Shown: positions 18,413 to 27,910, numbered from the stretch's first letter. The stretch is DNA of 64,000 nt from Mesobacillus subterraneus (GCF_020524355.2 NZ_CP129019.1:620001-684000); one strand, 5' to 3'. Notes: generated by a model not told the origin, from the letters alone. Made by a program: numbers and translations.

Positions 18413-19372
18413 ATGAAAATTTTGAAGCTATTGTCCGTCATTATTTTATTATTCATATTCCAGCTGCCTGTTATGGGTAACGCTGAGGAAAAAAACAATG
18501 TCTTGAATATGGAGGAGCTAACGATTCAGGTGATGCCAGAATATTCCTACCATCCAAAAGATAAGAAAAAGAATGCCCCGCTTTTGGTCGGATATCATGG
18601 AGCATTGAAGAACAATGCGGAAGAAGCACAAAAAGGTCAGGTAGTCATCCCTCTGCCAATGGATGAAAAGAATTTCAGAATTGGTTTTGTTGCTGATTAT
18701 TCTCGTGACCTTACTGAAATGAATGAAATTCGATATGAACTTGATAAGGAAAACGGGACGATATCATGGGAAACGAGTGAGGAAATACAGCCCCAAGAGA
18801 TCTACAAGTTTGTGATTGAGTACTATACAGACAGCATCAAGGAAAAAGACGGCACTAAATCATTGACTTACGATTTTAAAAACTTTGCTGAGATCGGATT
18901 GTTGAACTTGATTTTTGTTGAGCCGCTTAATTCGGAAAGCTTTAAGCTGGAGCCTCCTTCAGAGCAGCATCAGAAAAACTCCTACAACATGAATATGTTT
19001 CTGTATCAAAGCCAAGGGATGAAGCCTGGTGAAGAAAAGAATATCTCACTTGAATACAAACGAGCTGACGATAGGACTACAGCGGAGATCATGGAGGCTA
19101 TGGCCGGGGATGCAAACAAGGCTGGCACTGTAAAACAAAATGAAGAAAAAATGCCTCTGTGGCTTGTCATTACAGTCGTTGGCAGTGTGACAACATTTGC
19201 AGCAGTACTATTGATTTTCTTTATGAAGAAAAAGAAAGTAAAGCCGGTTAAGGATGAAGCTTCAAAGGATTATGAAGCCAAAAAGTCAAAGCTCCGTGCC
19301 ATGCTTGTGGAAGGAAGCATTACCGAAGCGGAATACAACGAATTGATCAAAAAGCTGGGAGGTAGGAATTGA
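18413..19372 (+). CDS. Membrane-anchored extracytoplasmic protein heading the ccm cluster, unknown
   Basis: Protein of 319 aa with a signal peptide (residues 1-23), an extracytoplasmic domain of about 220 aa with beta-rich character, one membrane segment (about 243-266) and a basic cytoplasmic tail with a short helical hairpin ending in SITEAEYNELIKKLGG, like SHOCT tails. AAAGGAGCC precedes the ATG. The stop overlaps the start of ccmE, so it is part of the cytochrome c maturation operon and may help present apocytochrome or haem. I do not recognise a named family; no Cys or haem motif is seen in the outer domain. Confidence 0.75.
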   Translation: MKILKLLSVIILLFIFQLPVMGNAEEKNNVLNMEELTIQVMPEYSYHPKDKKKNAPLLVGYHGALKNNAEEAQKGQVVIPLPMDEKNFRIGFVADYSRDLTEMNEIRYELDKENGTISWETSEEIQPQEIYKFVIEYYTDSIKEKDGTKSLTYDFKNFAEIGLLNLIFVEPLNSESFKLEPPSEQHQKNSYNMNMFLYQSQGMKPGEEKNISLEYKRADDRTTAEIMEAMAGDANKAGTVKQNEEKMPLWLVITVVGSVTTFAAVLLIFFMKKKKVKPVKDEASKDYEAKKSKLRAMLVEGSITEAEYNELIKKLGGRN

Positions 19373-19821
19373 TGTCCAAAAATAAAAAAATTGTGGTGGG
19401 GCTGGGTCTGGCAGCAGTGGCATTCGTGATCATGATGTTTTCAACAATGCCTAGCGCAGGGAGCAAGGAAATCACGATTGCCGATCTCAGCAAAAATGGT
19501 TCGAAATATGAAGGCGATTATATTATGACGCAGGGATTGCTCAATAAAGAATCTGTTAAATGGGACGCAGACAAACTGGAGCTCCGTTTCGAACTACACG
19601 AGGAAGGACAAGGAGCGCTTCAAATATTCCATAAAGGCATCAAGCCGGACAATTTCACAGAGGATGTCATCGTTTTAGTGGAAGGCTTTATCCAAAAAGA
19701 CGGAGTGTTCAAAGCTGAAAAAGTCCAGACAAAATGCCCGACAAAATATGAAGGCGAAGACATGGAGAACTATGATACCGAAATGCATAAGGAAATATAC
19801 AAAAATGACAAGCCGGAATAA
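19372..19821 (+). CDS. ccmE: Cytochrome c maturation haem chaperone CcmE, CxxxY variant
   Basis: Membrane-anchored haem chaperone, 149 aa, with an N-terminal membrane segment (residues 7-25) and an OB-fold outer domain. The haem-binding site reads CPTKY near residue 124, i.e. CxxxY instead of the HxxxY of E. coli. The Cys variant is known from archaea and sulfate reducers (System I*), where Cys replaces His as the covalent haem ligand. The ATG overlaps the previous stop (TGATG), behind GGAGGTAGG. It receives haem through CcmABCD and passes it to CcmF. Confidence 0.88.
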   Translation: MSKNKKIVVGLGLAAVAFVIMMFSTMPSAGSKEITIADLSKNGSKYEGDYIMTQGLLNKESVKWDADKLELRFELHEEGQGALQIFHKGIKPDNFTEDVIVLVEGFIQKDGVFKAEKVQTKCPTKYEGEDMENYDTEMHKEIYKNDKPE

Positions 19822-19842
19822 AACAGATGGGTGGTTATCTGT

Positions 19843-21825
19843 ATGTATTTAATTGGGAACATCTCAATTTACCTTGGCATTGTGATTTCACTTTATGGAA
19901 TCATGGACAATATTGTCGGGATTAAGAAGAAAAGCGGTAAGTGGATTGAAAGTGCAAGAGGCGCAGTACTATCCCTAGCTTTTGTGGCAAGCATCGCATC
20001 CTTCCTGTTGCTTTATCTTCTCGGAACGAGCCAGTTCCAATATAAATATGTGGCTTCGTATACAAATGAGAGCCTGCCGATGGCTTATAAGCTGACAGCA
20101 TTTTGGGCAGGCAACGCTGGATCCCTGTTGTTATGGGCCGTCCTTCTAGCGCTATACACGTCAATGATCGTTTTTTCAAAAGAAAAGAAGAACCCGATGA
20201 TGCCATATGTTTCGAGCATTCTGCTGGTGAACATCCTGTTCTTTTTTACAGTGATGACCCTCAATGCCAACCCTTTTGAAATGACCGATAAAATTCCAGC
20301 TGACGGCAAAGGTCTTAACCCGATGCTGCAGAATCCGGGAATGATCCTGCACCCTGTCACACTCTATATGGGTTATGTCGGGCTGGCAGTACCATTCGCA
20401 TTCGGAATTGCTGCTCTGATCCTGAAAAGAATGGATTCAGAATGGATCAAGCTGACGAGGAGATGGACCTTGCTTGCATGGCTGTTCCTGACGCTCGGCA
20501 ATGTGATTGGCGGCTGGTGGGCATATCTTGAGCTAGGCTGGGGCGGTTACTGGGCATGGGACCCGGTTGAAAATGCCTCGTTCCTTCCATGGCTGACTGT
20601 ATCCGCGTTCCTGCACTCAGTGATGATCCAGGAACGGAAAAACATGCTGAAAACCTGGAATGTAAGCTTGATCATTCTTTCTTACATCCTGACACTTTTT
20701 GGAACCTTCCTTGTCAGGAGCGGAATCCTGACGAGTGTCCATGCGTTCGGTGACAGTAATCTGGGTACTTACTTCCTTGTTTTCATGGCTTTCATGATGC
20801 TGTTTTCTCTGTATATCGTGATGACAAGGTATGGACTGATTAAAAAAGACAGCAGTCCAATTGAAGCTTATTTCTCAAAAGAAAGCAGCTTCCTGCTGAA
20901 CAACCTGATTCTGGTGGCTGCCGCGTTCGCTGTTTTCTGGGGGACAATGTATCCGCTGATTTCAGAAACTTTTACAGGCACAAAGGTTAATGTCGGAGCA
21001 CCATATTTTAATACAGTCATGGCTCCGATCTTGCTTGTGCTAATCATATTGATGGGCATCTGCCCGCTGATTGCATGGCAAAAAGCGGTCTTTGAAAAAT
21101 TCATGAAGAACACGCTTTGGCCGCTGGCAATGGGTGTGGCAACAGCCATCATCCTGCTCGCTTTTGGCGTCAAGGGAATTTACGCGATTATCGGCCTGTC
21201 GGCAACAAGCTTCATGTTCGGGACGCACCTGCAAGAATTCGCTAGAGGCATCAGTGCCAGACGGAAAGCAACGAAGGAAAACATCCTGAAGGCTGCTTTC
21301 AAACTGACGGTAAAAAACCAGCGCCGCTACGGTGGCTATATCGTGCACATCGGAATTGCGGTCATCGCAGTGGGTGTCATTTCTTCGCACACTTACTCAA
21401 CAGAAGTGTTGAAAACGGTAGATGCCGGCAACAGCATCAAAACCGGGGATTACAGCCTTAGATTCAACGAACTGACCGAACATACGAAAAACGGCAACGG
21501 AATAGTGGTGGCTGATATCGATGTGACCTATAAGGGTAAGAACATCGGCAAAATCAAGCCAGAAAAAATCTTTTACGAAACATGGACTGAACCATCAACA
21601 GAAGTAGCAATCAAGACGAACTGGAGCCAGGATTTGTACGTGGTATTAAGCTCCTGGGAGAACAAAGACAAAGTGACGTTCATGGTAAAAGTAAATCCGT
21701 TCGTCAGCTGGATATGGATGGGCGGCATCATCATGGTGATCGGCACAGCATTCGCCCTCATAGGCGGCAGGCCGTCAACATCCCGCTATCAAATCAATAA
21801 AGGCATCTCGAGAGTGGGAGGGTGA
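19843..21825 (+). CDS. ccmF: Cytochrome c haem lyase subunit CcmF
   Basis: Large integral membrane protein of about 660 aa that attaches haem to apocytochrome c. It has about 14-15 membrane segments and the conserved Trp-rich WWD motif in LELGWGGYWAWDPVENAS near residue 230, plus the C-terminal outer domain before the last segment. I prefer ATG 19843 after GGGTGG; a GTG at 19831 is in frame. Located between ccmE and ccmH as expected for System I. Confidence 0.93.
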   Translation: MYLIGNISIYLGIVISLYGIMDNIVGIKKKSGKWIESARGAVLSLAFVASIASFLLLYLLGTSQFQYKYVASYTNESLPMAYKLTAFWAGNAGSLLLWAVLLALYTSMIVFSKEKKNPMMPYVSSILLVNILFFFTVMTLNANPFEMTDKIPADGKGLNPMLQNPGMILHPVTLYMGYVGLAVPFAFGIAALILKRMDSEWIKLTRRWTLLAWLFLTLGNVIGGWWAYLELGWGGYWAWDPVENASFLPWLTVSAFLHSVMIQERKNMLKTWNVSLIILSYILTLFGTFLVRSGILTSVHAFGDSNLGTYFLVFMAFMMLFSLYIVMTRYGLIKKDSSPIEAYFSKESSFLLNNLILVAAAFAVFWGTMYPLISETFTGTKVNVGAPYFNTVMAPILLVLIILMGICPLIAWQKAVFEKFMKNTLWPLAMGVATAIILLAFGVKGIYAIIGLSATSFMFGTHLQEFARGISARRKATKENILKAAFKLTVKNQRRYGGYIVHIGIAVIAVGVISSHTYSTEVLKTVDAGNSIKTGDYSLRFNELTEHTKNGNGIVVADIDVTYKGKNIGKIKPEKIFYETWTEPSTEVAIKTNWSQDLYVVLSSWENKDKVTFMVKVNPFVSWIWMGGIIMVIGTAFALIGGRPSTSRYQINKGISRVGG

Positions 21826-21830
21826 AGAAG

Positions 21831-22302
21831 ATGAATAAGAAAATTCTTTTAACAACACTTCTTTTGCTTATCCTGATTCCAAGTATAACGACAGCTTTTA
21901 CTTACAATTCGAAGGAATTCAAGCACATCATCGGCCAGCTTGATATGCAGGGCCATGCTGATCATGAACTATCCACCTGTTCAGTAAAAAAAAATCTATT
22001 ACGATGAAGTAGTTGAAATGCTGAATGGCGGCAAATCAGAACCGGAAATCATCCAGTCCTATGTTGATGAATACGGGCAGGCAGCCTTGAGAACTCCGGG
22101 CGGCGGCACAAGTGGCTGGATTGCCTGGGGAATGCCAGCTGCGGGAGTGGGGATTGGCAGTGTGATTGTCGGTGTCTGGCTCAGGAAATTAACGGCCAAA
22201 AAAGCAGAATCAAAGCTTGTGACAAAGGCTGAATGGAATTCGGAAGTTGAAAAAGAAATTGCGGCAAAAACATTTGACGAAGAGCGCCGGAAGCTTTTCT
22301 AG
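21831..22302 (+). pseudogene. ccmH: CcmH-type maturation protein, frameshifted as read
   Basis: Protein of about 155 aa with a signal peptide, an outer helical domain and a C-terminal membrane segment (IAWGMPAAGVGIGSVIVGVW). The CcmH pattern GGKSEPEIIQSYVDEYG is clear. The first frame ends in STCSVKKNLLR; the second continues IYYDEVVEML. Removing one A from the run of nine at 21986-21994 joins them. Only one Cys (STCSVKK) is visible instead of the usual CxxC, so thiol chemistry may differ, in line with the CxxxY-type CcmE. Start ATG 21831 with GGGAGG upstream. Confidence 0.8.
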
Positions 22303-22314
22303 GAGCTGATCAAA

Positions 22315-22687
22315 ATGGATTATCTATTTTTAATAATTGGTTCACTCGTAATCATTACTTGCTTTTACTTCATCATTTCACCTTTCTTCTTGGCTGGCGA
22401 TGGGGCCTGCTGAGGAAATGGAGACAGAGAGTGAAAAGCTGACGCTTGAGCAGGTTTACAGTGCTGTGAATGAGCTGGAAATGGACTTCTTAATGAAGAA
22501 AATCACTCGTGAGGATTTTGAAAAATTGAAAGAAGATTACCAATTGCTCGCGGTCGAAATGTTAAAGGAAGAAGCGCAAGGACGCAAGGCAAAACATCTC
22601 CAAAAGAACAAAAAGAAGATAAAGGATGCCGAAGCAGAGGCAGAAATTCTTAAAGAACTGAAAAAGCTTCGCCAGCAGAAGGAGTGA
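22315..22687 (+). pseudogene. CcmI-like small membrane protein, frameshifted as read
   Basis: ATG 22315 follows AGGAG and gives one membrane segment (YLFLIIGSLVIITCFYFII). The frame then stops after FFLAGDGAC. Dropping one G from GGGG at 22402-22405 continues it as GDGPAEEMETESEK into a cytoplasmic, highly charged coiled coil ending in KKLRQQKE, about 123 aa in total. The motif ITREDFEKLKEDYQ resembles the next gene's ITEENFKKLKLDYQ, so the two are paralogous. A role as CcmI/assembly factor is inferred from position only. Confidence 0.7.
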
Positions 22688-22691
22688 TAGT

Positions 22692-23033
22692 ATGGCGCCA
22701 GCCTACCATCCTGAATGGCTTGTGAACTTCTGGCTCAGTACTCCGGGTGTGAACATGGTGAATCCGCACTATTTGCTGATCGTTTTAACTGCTGTGATTA
22801 TTGTTTTGTGGTTTTTGCGAAAGCAGAGGAAACCTGCCGTGCACATTCTTGGTGAGGAAGACCAGTTGTTCAAACATCTTTTACTCAGAAAAAAAGTGAT
22901 CGAAGGGGAGCTGGCCGGTCTCGAAGCAAGGCTGTCAGCATCAGAAATCACTGAAGAGAACTTTAAAAAACTGAAACTTGATTACCAGAGTCATCTCGCC
23001 GAGGTAAACAAAGAACTCGAACAATACACTTAA
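22692..23033 (+). CDS. CcmI-like membrane protein with coiled coil
   Basis: Protein of 113 aa. A short outer N-terminus is followed by one membrane segment (about residues 27-42, YLLIVLTAVIIVLWFL) and a charged coiled coil with the motif ITEENFKKLKLDYQSHL shared with the upstream gene. GGAGTGATAGT precedes the ATG. Inside the ccm operon, 4 bp after the preceding gene. Its role is inferred to be structural in the maturation complex; no catalytic residues are seen. Confidence 0.72.
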   Translation: MAPAYHPEWLVNFWLSTPGVNMVNPHYLLIVLTAVIIVLWFLRKQRKPAVHILGEEDQLFKHLLLRKKVIEGELAGLEARLSASEITEENFKKLKLDYQSHLAEVNKELEQYT

Positions 23034-23050
23034 CGAAAGAGTTGGGGACC

Positions 23051-23755
23051 ATGCTGGAACTGAAGAAAATGACCAAAATGCTGGGCGACAAACTCGTCTT
23101 AAGGAACATCACCCTTTCATTGGAAAAAGGGGAAATCTTAGCGGTGATTGTCCCGAACGGAGCAGGAAAGAGCACCTTCTTTAAATGCACAGTCGGACTC
23201 CTTCAGCCAACGAGCGGGGAAATTCTCCTGGATGGAAAGCTTGTTAAGAAAAATACAGCTGAGATTAAGCAGCGGATTGGCTTTTTAGGTCATGAATCAT
23301 TTTTGTACAATAATCTGTCCCCGCTCGAAAATCTCAAATTTTATGGAAAGCTTTACAAAGTAAAGCACCTGGACAGGAAAGCCAATGAACTTTTGAAAGA
23401 AGTGGGGCTCTATCTTTTTCGCGATATGCCCATTCGCTCCTTTTCAAGAGGAATGATGCAAAGACTGGCCATCGCCAGAGTGCTGCTGCCTGACCCGGAT
23501 ATCCTGATGCTTGATGAACCGCATACGGGTCTTGATCAGGAGGCTGTGGCATTGCTGAATAAAATCATTAAAAACAAACGGGACATCGGGACTTCAATCC
23601 TGATCATCTCTCATGATTTTGAGCAGGTGCATGCACTTGCTGACAGAGCCGCCGTACTAAAAAAAGGCAAGATCGTCTCAACAAGGCGCCTTGGAAAAGA
23701 AGTAAGCCTGGCAGAGATGAAAACCTGGTACGAAGCAGAGGTGAAGAGCTCATGA
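23051..23755 (+). CDS. ccmA: Haem exporter ATPase CcmA
   Basis: ATP-binding subunit of the CcmABCD complex that releases holo-CcmE. Length 234 aa. Walker A is PNGAGKST near residue 36, the signature region reads FSRGMMQRLAIAR near 135, Walker B ILMLDEP near 155, and the switch His is in IISHDFEQ. ATG 23051 (MLELKKMTK) is preferred over the GTG-like upstream extension. It overlaps ccmB by 4 nt. Confidence 0.9.
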   Translation: MLELKKMTKMLGDKLVLRNITLSLEKGEILAVIVPNGAGKSTFFKCTVGLLQPTSGEILLDGKLVKKNTAEIKQRIGFLGHESFLYNNLSPLENLKFYGKLYKVKHLDRKANELLKEVGLYLFRDMPIRSFSRGMMQRLAIARVLLPDPDILMLDEPHTGLDQEAVALLNKIIKNKRDIGTSILIISHDFEQVHALADRAAVLKKGKIVSTRRLGKEVSLAEMKTWYEAEVKSS

Positions 23756-24435
23756 TTTCGATCCTTAGAGATGCTTGGACGATTGCCAGCAAAGATCTGA
23801 GCAATGAGATCAAAACTAAGCAGACAATCGGCATGATGATCATCTTCTCAAGTCTCGTCGTCTTGATTTTCAGCTTTGCATTCGATCCGACAAACAATAT
23901 GGTAAAGGCTGTCATTCCAGGGCTTGTCTGGCTGATTACCGTCTTTTCCGGAATCCTCGGGCTAAATCGTTCCTTTCTTTCTGAGCATGAAAACGATGCG
24001 CTGACAGGACTGCGCTCGGCACCGATCGACCCTTCCAGCATCTATCTTGGAAAGGTTTTGGCGAACTTCATCCTTGTTACGGCAGTGCAGCTGGTAAGCA
24101 TTCCAGTGTTGTTCCTGCTGTTCGACTACCGCTTTTTCGGAAAAGTAAGCTGGTTCATCCTTGTGGTCATCATCGGCACGCTCGGATTCATTATCGTCGG
24201 GACCTTCCTGGCTGCGCTTTCGGCGAACGCCAAGAACAGTGAGATGCTTTTGCCGGTATTGCTCCTGCCGCTGCTAAGTCCGCTGCTGATCGCCGGGGTC
24301 CAGGCAACAAGGATCATTCTTGAAAATGAAGGGATTGCAGATGCAGCTTCCTGGATCAGATTGATGGCTGCTTACGATTTATTGTTCCTGGCGGCGTGCT
24401 TTTTCTTATTCGAATTTATTATGGAGGGATCTTGA
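23752..24435 (+). CDS. ccmB: Haem exporter permease CcmB
   Basis: Integral membrane partner of CcmA, 227 aa, about six membrane segments. The FDPTNNMVKAVIPGLVW and GLRSAPIDPSSIYLGK stretches are typical of CcmB. The ATG overlaps the ccmA stop (ATGA) and its own stop overlaps the ccmC start (TGATG), so A, B and C are translationally coupled in the classic order. Confidence 0.92.
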   Translation: MISILRDAWTIASKDLSNEIKTKQTIGMMIIFSSLVVLIFSFAFDPTNNMVKAVIPGLVWLITVFSGILGLNRSFLSEHENDALTGLRSAPIDPSSIYLGKVLANFILVTAVQLVSIPVLFLLFDYRFFGKVSWFILVVIIGTLGFIIVGTFLAALSANAKNSEMLLPVLLLPLLSPLLIAGVQATRIILENEGIADAASWIRLMAAYDLLFLAACFFLFEFIMEGS

Positions 24436-25145
24436 TGAAAAAGAATACTGGCATTATCGACCGGCTGCTGCTGTTTACGTTGATTCCGACAGTTTTTATC
24501 GCGCTTTATCTGATTTTTATATGGTCGCCTGTAGAAAAATTCATGGGCGCTTCACAGAAGATTTTCTACTTTCATGTAGGCAGTGCCTGGGTAGCCTTTT
24601 TGGCCTTCGGAGTTGTTGGCTATTACAGCGTGAGGGTGCTGATCAAACCAAGGCTTCAGCATCATATCAATGCCGGAATTTCAGCTGAAATTGGTGTGCT
24701 TTTCACGACCATCACACTGATTACCGGCATGATCTGGGGAAAATCAAGCTGGAATACATGGTGGACTTGGGAACCGCGTCTAGCGACAACCCTGATTCTA
24801 TGGTTCATCTATGTTGCTTATCTGTTCGTCCGCAAGATGGATGGCTCAATGGAAAAAATCGCGAGGCTATCAGCTGTTTTTGGAATCATTGGTGTCATCA
24901 ATGTCCCGATTGTCTTCATGGCAATTCGCTGGTGGAACACGAAGCTGCATCCGGTTGTGTTCGGTGAAGGCAAAAACCAGTCAGGCGGCGGAGTTGAACC
25001 AGATATGCTGGTCGCATTGCTGTTCTCGATTTTTACGATTACCTTGCTGTATGCGTTCTTGATGCGCAAAGGTATCGAAATTGAAAAAATGAGGCACATA
25101 GTCAAAAAAGCAAAATCAAAAGCAATGGAAAAGCTAGCAGGATAA
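24435..25145 (+). CDS. ccmC: Haem handling protein CcmC
   Basis: Six-helix membrane protein of 236 aa that loads haem onto CcmE. The WWD signature is seen as WGKSSWNTWWTWEPRLAT near residue 105, with flanking His residues in IFYFHVGSAWV near 45. ATG 24435 is chosen because it directly overlaps the ccmB stop and has GGAGGG upstream. Confidence 0.93.
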   Translation: MKKNTGIIDRLLLFTLIPTVFIALYLIFIWSPVEKFMGASQKIFYFHVGSAWVAFLAFGVVGYYSVRVLIKPRLQHHINAGISAEIGVLFTTITLITGMIWGKSSWNTWWTWEPRLATTLILWFIYVAYLFVRKMDGSMEKIARLSAVFGIIGVINVPIVFMAIRWWNTKLHPVVFGEGKNQSGGGVEPDMLVALLFSIFTITLLYAFLMRKGIEIEKMRHIVKKAKSKAMEKLAG

Positions 25146-25165
25146 TTACTAAGGAGGAGTTTAAA

Positions 25166-25297
25166 ATGACTTACTTATTCATGGCTTACTCAGTTATTTG
25201 GACGTTGATCGCTGGTTATGTTGTAGTGCTTGGCCGCCGCCAGAAGCAGTTGAAGAAAGAGCTCGAACTTCTGGAAGAATGGAACTCAGATTTTTAA
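25166..25297 (+). CDS. ccmD: CcmD-like small membrane protein
   Basis: 43 aa, starting at ATG 25166 behind AAGGAGGAG. One membrane segment (LFMAYSVIWTLIAGYVVVLG) is followed by a basic-acidic cytoplasmic tail RRQKQLKKELELLEEW. Size, topology and position directly after ccmC are those of CcmD, which stabilises the CcmC-CcmE complex. Confidence 0.8.
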   Translation: MTYLFMAYSVIWTLIAGYVVVLGRRQKQLKKELELLEEWNSDF

Positions 25298-25313
25298 AAA
25301 GCGGGTGAATAGA

Positions 25314-25820
25314 ATGGGCAAAAAGATTGTTCCGATCATTGTCATCGCTGCCGTCATCGGAGTTCTCGGCTTTTTGGTCAGCGGACTGGGAGGAAAAGCA
25401 TCGGACCAGCCTGGTGACCAGTCCATCGATTTTGAGCTGCAGGATATCGAAGGCAACACGTATAAATTATCGGATTTTAAAGGCAAGCCAGTAGTGCTTA
25501 ACTTTTTCGCGACCTGGTGCGCACCGTGCATTGACGAAGCTCCTGAACTGGAAGCATTCGGTAAGGAGTATAAGGATGCGAAGCTTTTGATCCTTGCTAA
25601 AGGCGAATCGAAAAAACGAATGGGAAAATACATTTCGGAAAGCGGCTCTGAGCTTACGTATCTTTTAGATACAAAAGAAGACATTTCAAAAGATTACAAC
25701 GTCATCGGCCAGCCTGAAACCATCATCATCGATGGTAACGGTGTCATTGTTGAACGTTTCTCCGGCCCGACAACGAAGGACGATTTAATCAGAATGATCC
25801 AGGAAAACGTTTCACCATAA
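25314..25820 (+). CDS. ccmG: Membrane-anchored thioredoxin-like protein CcmG/ResA type
   Basis: Thiol-disulfide reductase of about 168 aa that keeps apocytochrome CxxCH cysteines reduced on the outer face. One N-terminal membrane anchor (residues 4-22) is followed by a thioredoxin fold with active site WCAPC near residue 70 and the cis-Pro region IGQPETIII near 138. ATG 25314 is used; the in-frame GTG at 25305 lacks a ribosome site. It closes the ccm part of the cluster, before nrfH. Confidence 0.88.
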   Translation: MGKKIVPIIVIAAVIGVLGFLVSGLGGKASDQPGDQSIDFELQDIEGNTYKLSDFKGKPVVLNFFATWCAPCIDEAPELEAFGKEYKDAKLLILAKGESKKRMGKYISESGSELTYLLDTKEDISKDYNVIGQPETIIIDGNGVIVERFSGPTTKDDLIRMIQENVSP

Positions 25821-25927
25821 CCTTGGTTAAAGCACACCCGTGTTTTAATAAAGCTGTTTTTTAGTTGAACCATGAGAAAACAGATTTTAGTAGATTGCGA
25901 GAATCCGCTTTAAGGGAGGTGAAAAAG

Positions 25928-26452
25928 ATGCTGAAAAAGCTACTGGGAATAGACAAAAAGATGCTGTTATTCATTGGCCTATTTGCTGGAATCATTGTTT
26001 CTGTCGTCACTGTCAAAACGCTTGCTTATACCGATTCACCGGAATTTTGCTCGAGCTGCCATATCATGACAGAGGTCCATGATTCATTCTCTGATTCCAA
26101 TCACGCCGGTCTGTCCTGCGGAGACTGCCATTTACCGCATGATAGCATGGTGAATAAATACACCTATAAGGCAAAGGCCGGAATGACGCATGTGTATTTC
26201 AACACGCTTGGTGAAGCAAAGATCCCGAAGGTGCTTCACGCAACGGAAGGTTCTGAGGAAGTCATCAATGAGAACTGCATCAGCTGCCATGAGAATACGC
26301 TGGACAACATCTCACATGATGCGAAAGACAGCTGTTCAAGCTGCCACCAGGCAATACCGCACGGCAAAGGCTTTAAAACAGAAGACTATTTTAAACCGCC
26401 GAAACCAGGCGAGCTTTTAGAAAATAAAGGAGGTACGATGAACAATGGCTAG
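25928..26452 (+). CDS. nrfH: Nitrite reductase tetrahaem quinol dehydrogenase NrfH
   Basis: Membrane-anchored NapC/NirT-type cytochrome of 174 aa that takes electrons from menaquinol and passes them to NrfA. It has one N-terminal membrane segment (residues 13-32) and four c-haem motifs: CSSCH, CGDCH, CISCH, CSSCH. ATG 25928 follows AAGGGAGGTG. Its stop overlaps the nrfA start, as is usual for nrfHA. The upstream Ccm system supplies the haem attachment. Confidence 0.95.
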   Translation: MLKKLLGIDKKMLLFIGLFAGIIVSVVTVKTLAYTDSPEFCSSCHIMTEVHDSFSDSNHAGLSCGDCHLPHDSMVNKYTYKAKAGMTHVYFNTLGEAKIPKVLHATEGSEEVINENCISCHENTLDNISHDAKDSCSSCHQAIPHGKGFKTEDYFKPPKPGELLENKGGTMNNG

Positions 26453-27879
26453 AAATTTCCGCTGGGCATTCTTGCTCCTTGCGGCTGTCATGCTCATCAT
26501 AACAGGCTGCTCGAGCTCGGAAGATGAAGCAACTTCCGCAAGCGAGCTGAAAACTGGGCTGAGCAAAGATGAAATCAGCAACGAGGCCTTCAAGGACCTT
26601 TTCCCGCTGCAATATGACAGCTACAAGCAAAATGAAAAAATGGAGGATACGAAGTACAGCGGTTCCGTCAAACGAAGCAAGTTCGATCATGACAAGGAAC
26701 CGTATCTGCCAGTCCTTTTTAACGGCTATGGCTTTGCGACTGAGTACAATGAGGATCGCGGCCATATCTATGCCAATGAGGATGTCCGGGCAATCGCTCG
26801 TATCACTGACAAATCAATCGGATCATGCTTAACCTGTAAGTCGACTGCTGTTCCTCACATGATTGAGGAAATGGGAGACGATTACTGGGGGGGCAATTTT
26901 AACAAAGATATCTGGCTAAAAGCAGAAGCGATGGGCCATTCACCAATCGGCTGCTCAGACTGCCATGATCCACAGACAATGGATTTGCGAGTTACCCGTC
27001 CAAGCTTTATCAAGGGAATGGAATCTCAGGGTATCGACATGTCCAATCCGACGAAGAATGATATGAGAAACTATGTTTGCGGCCAGTGTCACGTAGAGTA
27101 CTACTTCGCAGCAGATAACGGAGAAGTAACGTATCCTTGGGCAAATGGCTTCGAGTCTGAAGATATGTACGAATACTATGAAACGACTGCTAAAGAGCAA
27201 GGTTTCGAGAAGGACTGGGTCCACAACGTTTCAGGAACGCCAATGCTAAAAGCGCAGCATCCTGACTTTGAGACTCATATAGAAGGACCGCATGGTGAAG
27301 CAGGAGTCACATGTTCAGACTGTCACATGCCATATGACAGGGTGGATGGAAAAAAAGAAAATCAGCTCACACTGGTGGACATCTCCACTGAAGACGATGG
27401 ATCGGTCATGTGCAACCTGCCATACGAACAGAGATATGGATGAACTGAAAGAGCGTGTAATCGGTATCCAGGATAAACATATGGAAGCACTTCATAAGGC
27501 CGAGGATATATCGATCACCTCGCATTATTACGTAAATAAGATGATTACTTCTGGCGTAACCGAAGAGAAAATCAAGCAAGCTCAGGAGCATATCAGAAAA
27601 GGACAATGGTTCTGGGATATGGTTGCAGCTGAAAGTGCGGCAGGATTCCATAACCCGCAGGGAGCAATGGATTCATTGAGAGTATCGATTGAAGAGTCGA
27701 ATGAGGCCATCAATCTTGCTATCGAGGAATTGACCAAGAAAGGTGTAAATCTTGAAGAGGTCAAAGAAGAGATTGAAAAGGTGAAGAAGGCTGTTTACGA
27801 CGAAAAAGATAACTTCAAGAAGAAAGAAAAAGCAGTGAACAGTTACTTCCCAGCACAACAGCCAGCTCCGAAAAAATAG
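26445..27879 (+). pseudogene. nrfA: Ammonia-forming cytochrome c nitrite reductase NrfA, frameshifted as read
   Basis: Pentahaem enzyme reducing nitrite to ammonium with six electrons. The N-terminus is a lipoprotein signal (lipobox ITGC), so it is tethered outside. Haem motifs: CLTCK (the catalytic haem with Lys ligand typical of NrfA), CSDCH, CGQCH, CSDCH, CATCH. The first frame stops at 27443 after losing register at VDGKKENQ. The correct continuation KKKISSHWWTSPL lies in the next frame. Removing one A from seven at 27350-27356 restores 477 aa, the normal length. Either a sequencing error or a slippery site. Confidence 0.9.
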
Positions 27880-27910
27880 AGAATAGTAAATTTAGAGAAA
27901 AGATAAATAG

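Noticed and set aside
21831..24435. System II cytochrome c biogenesis (ResB/ResC)
   Set aside because: CcmA, CcmB, CcmC, CcmE and CcmF are all recognisable, and no ResB-like protein is present.
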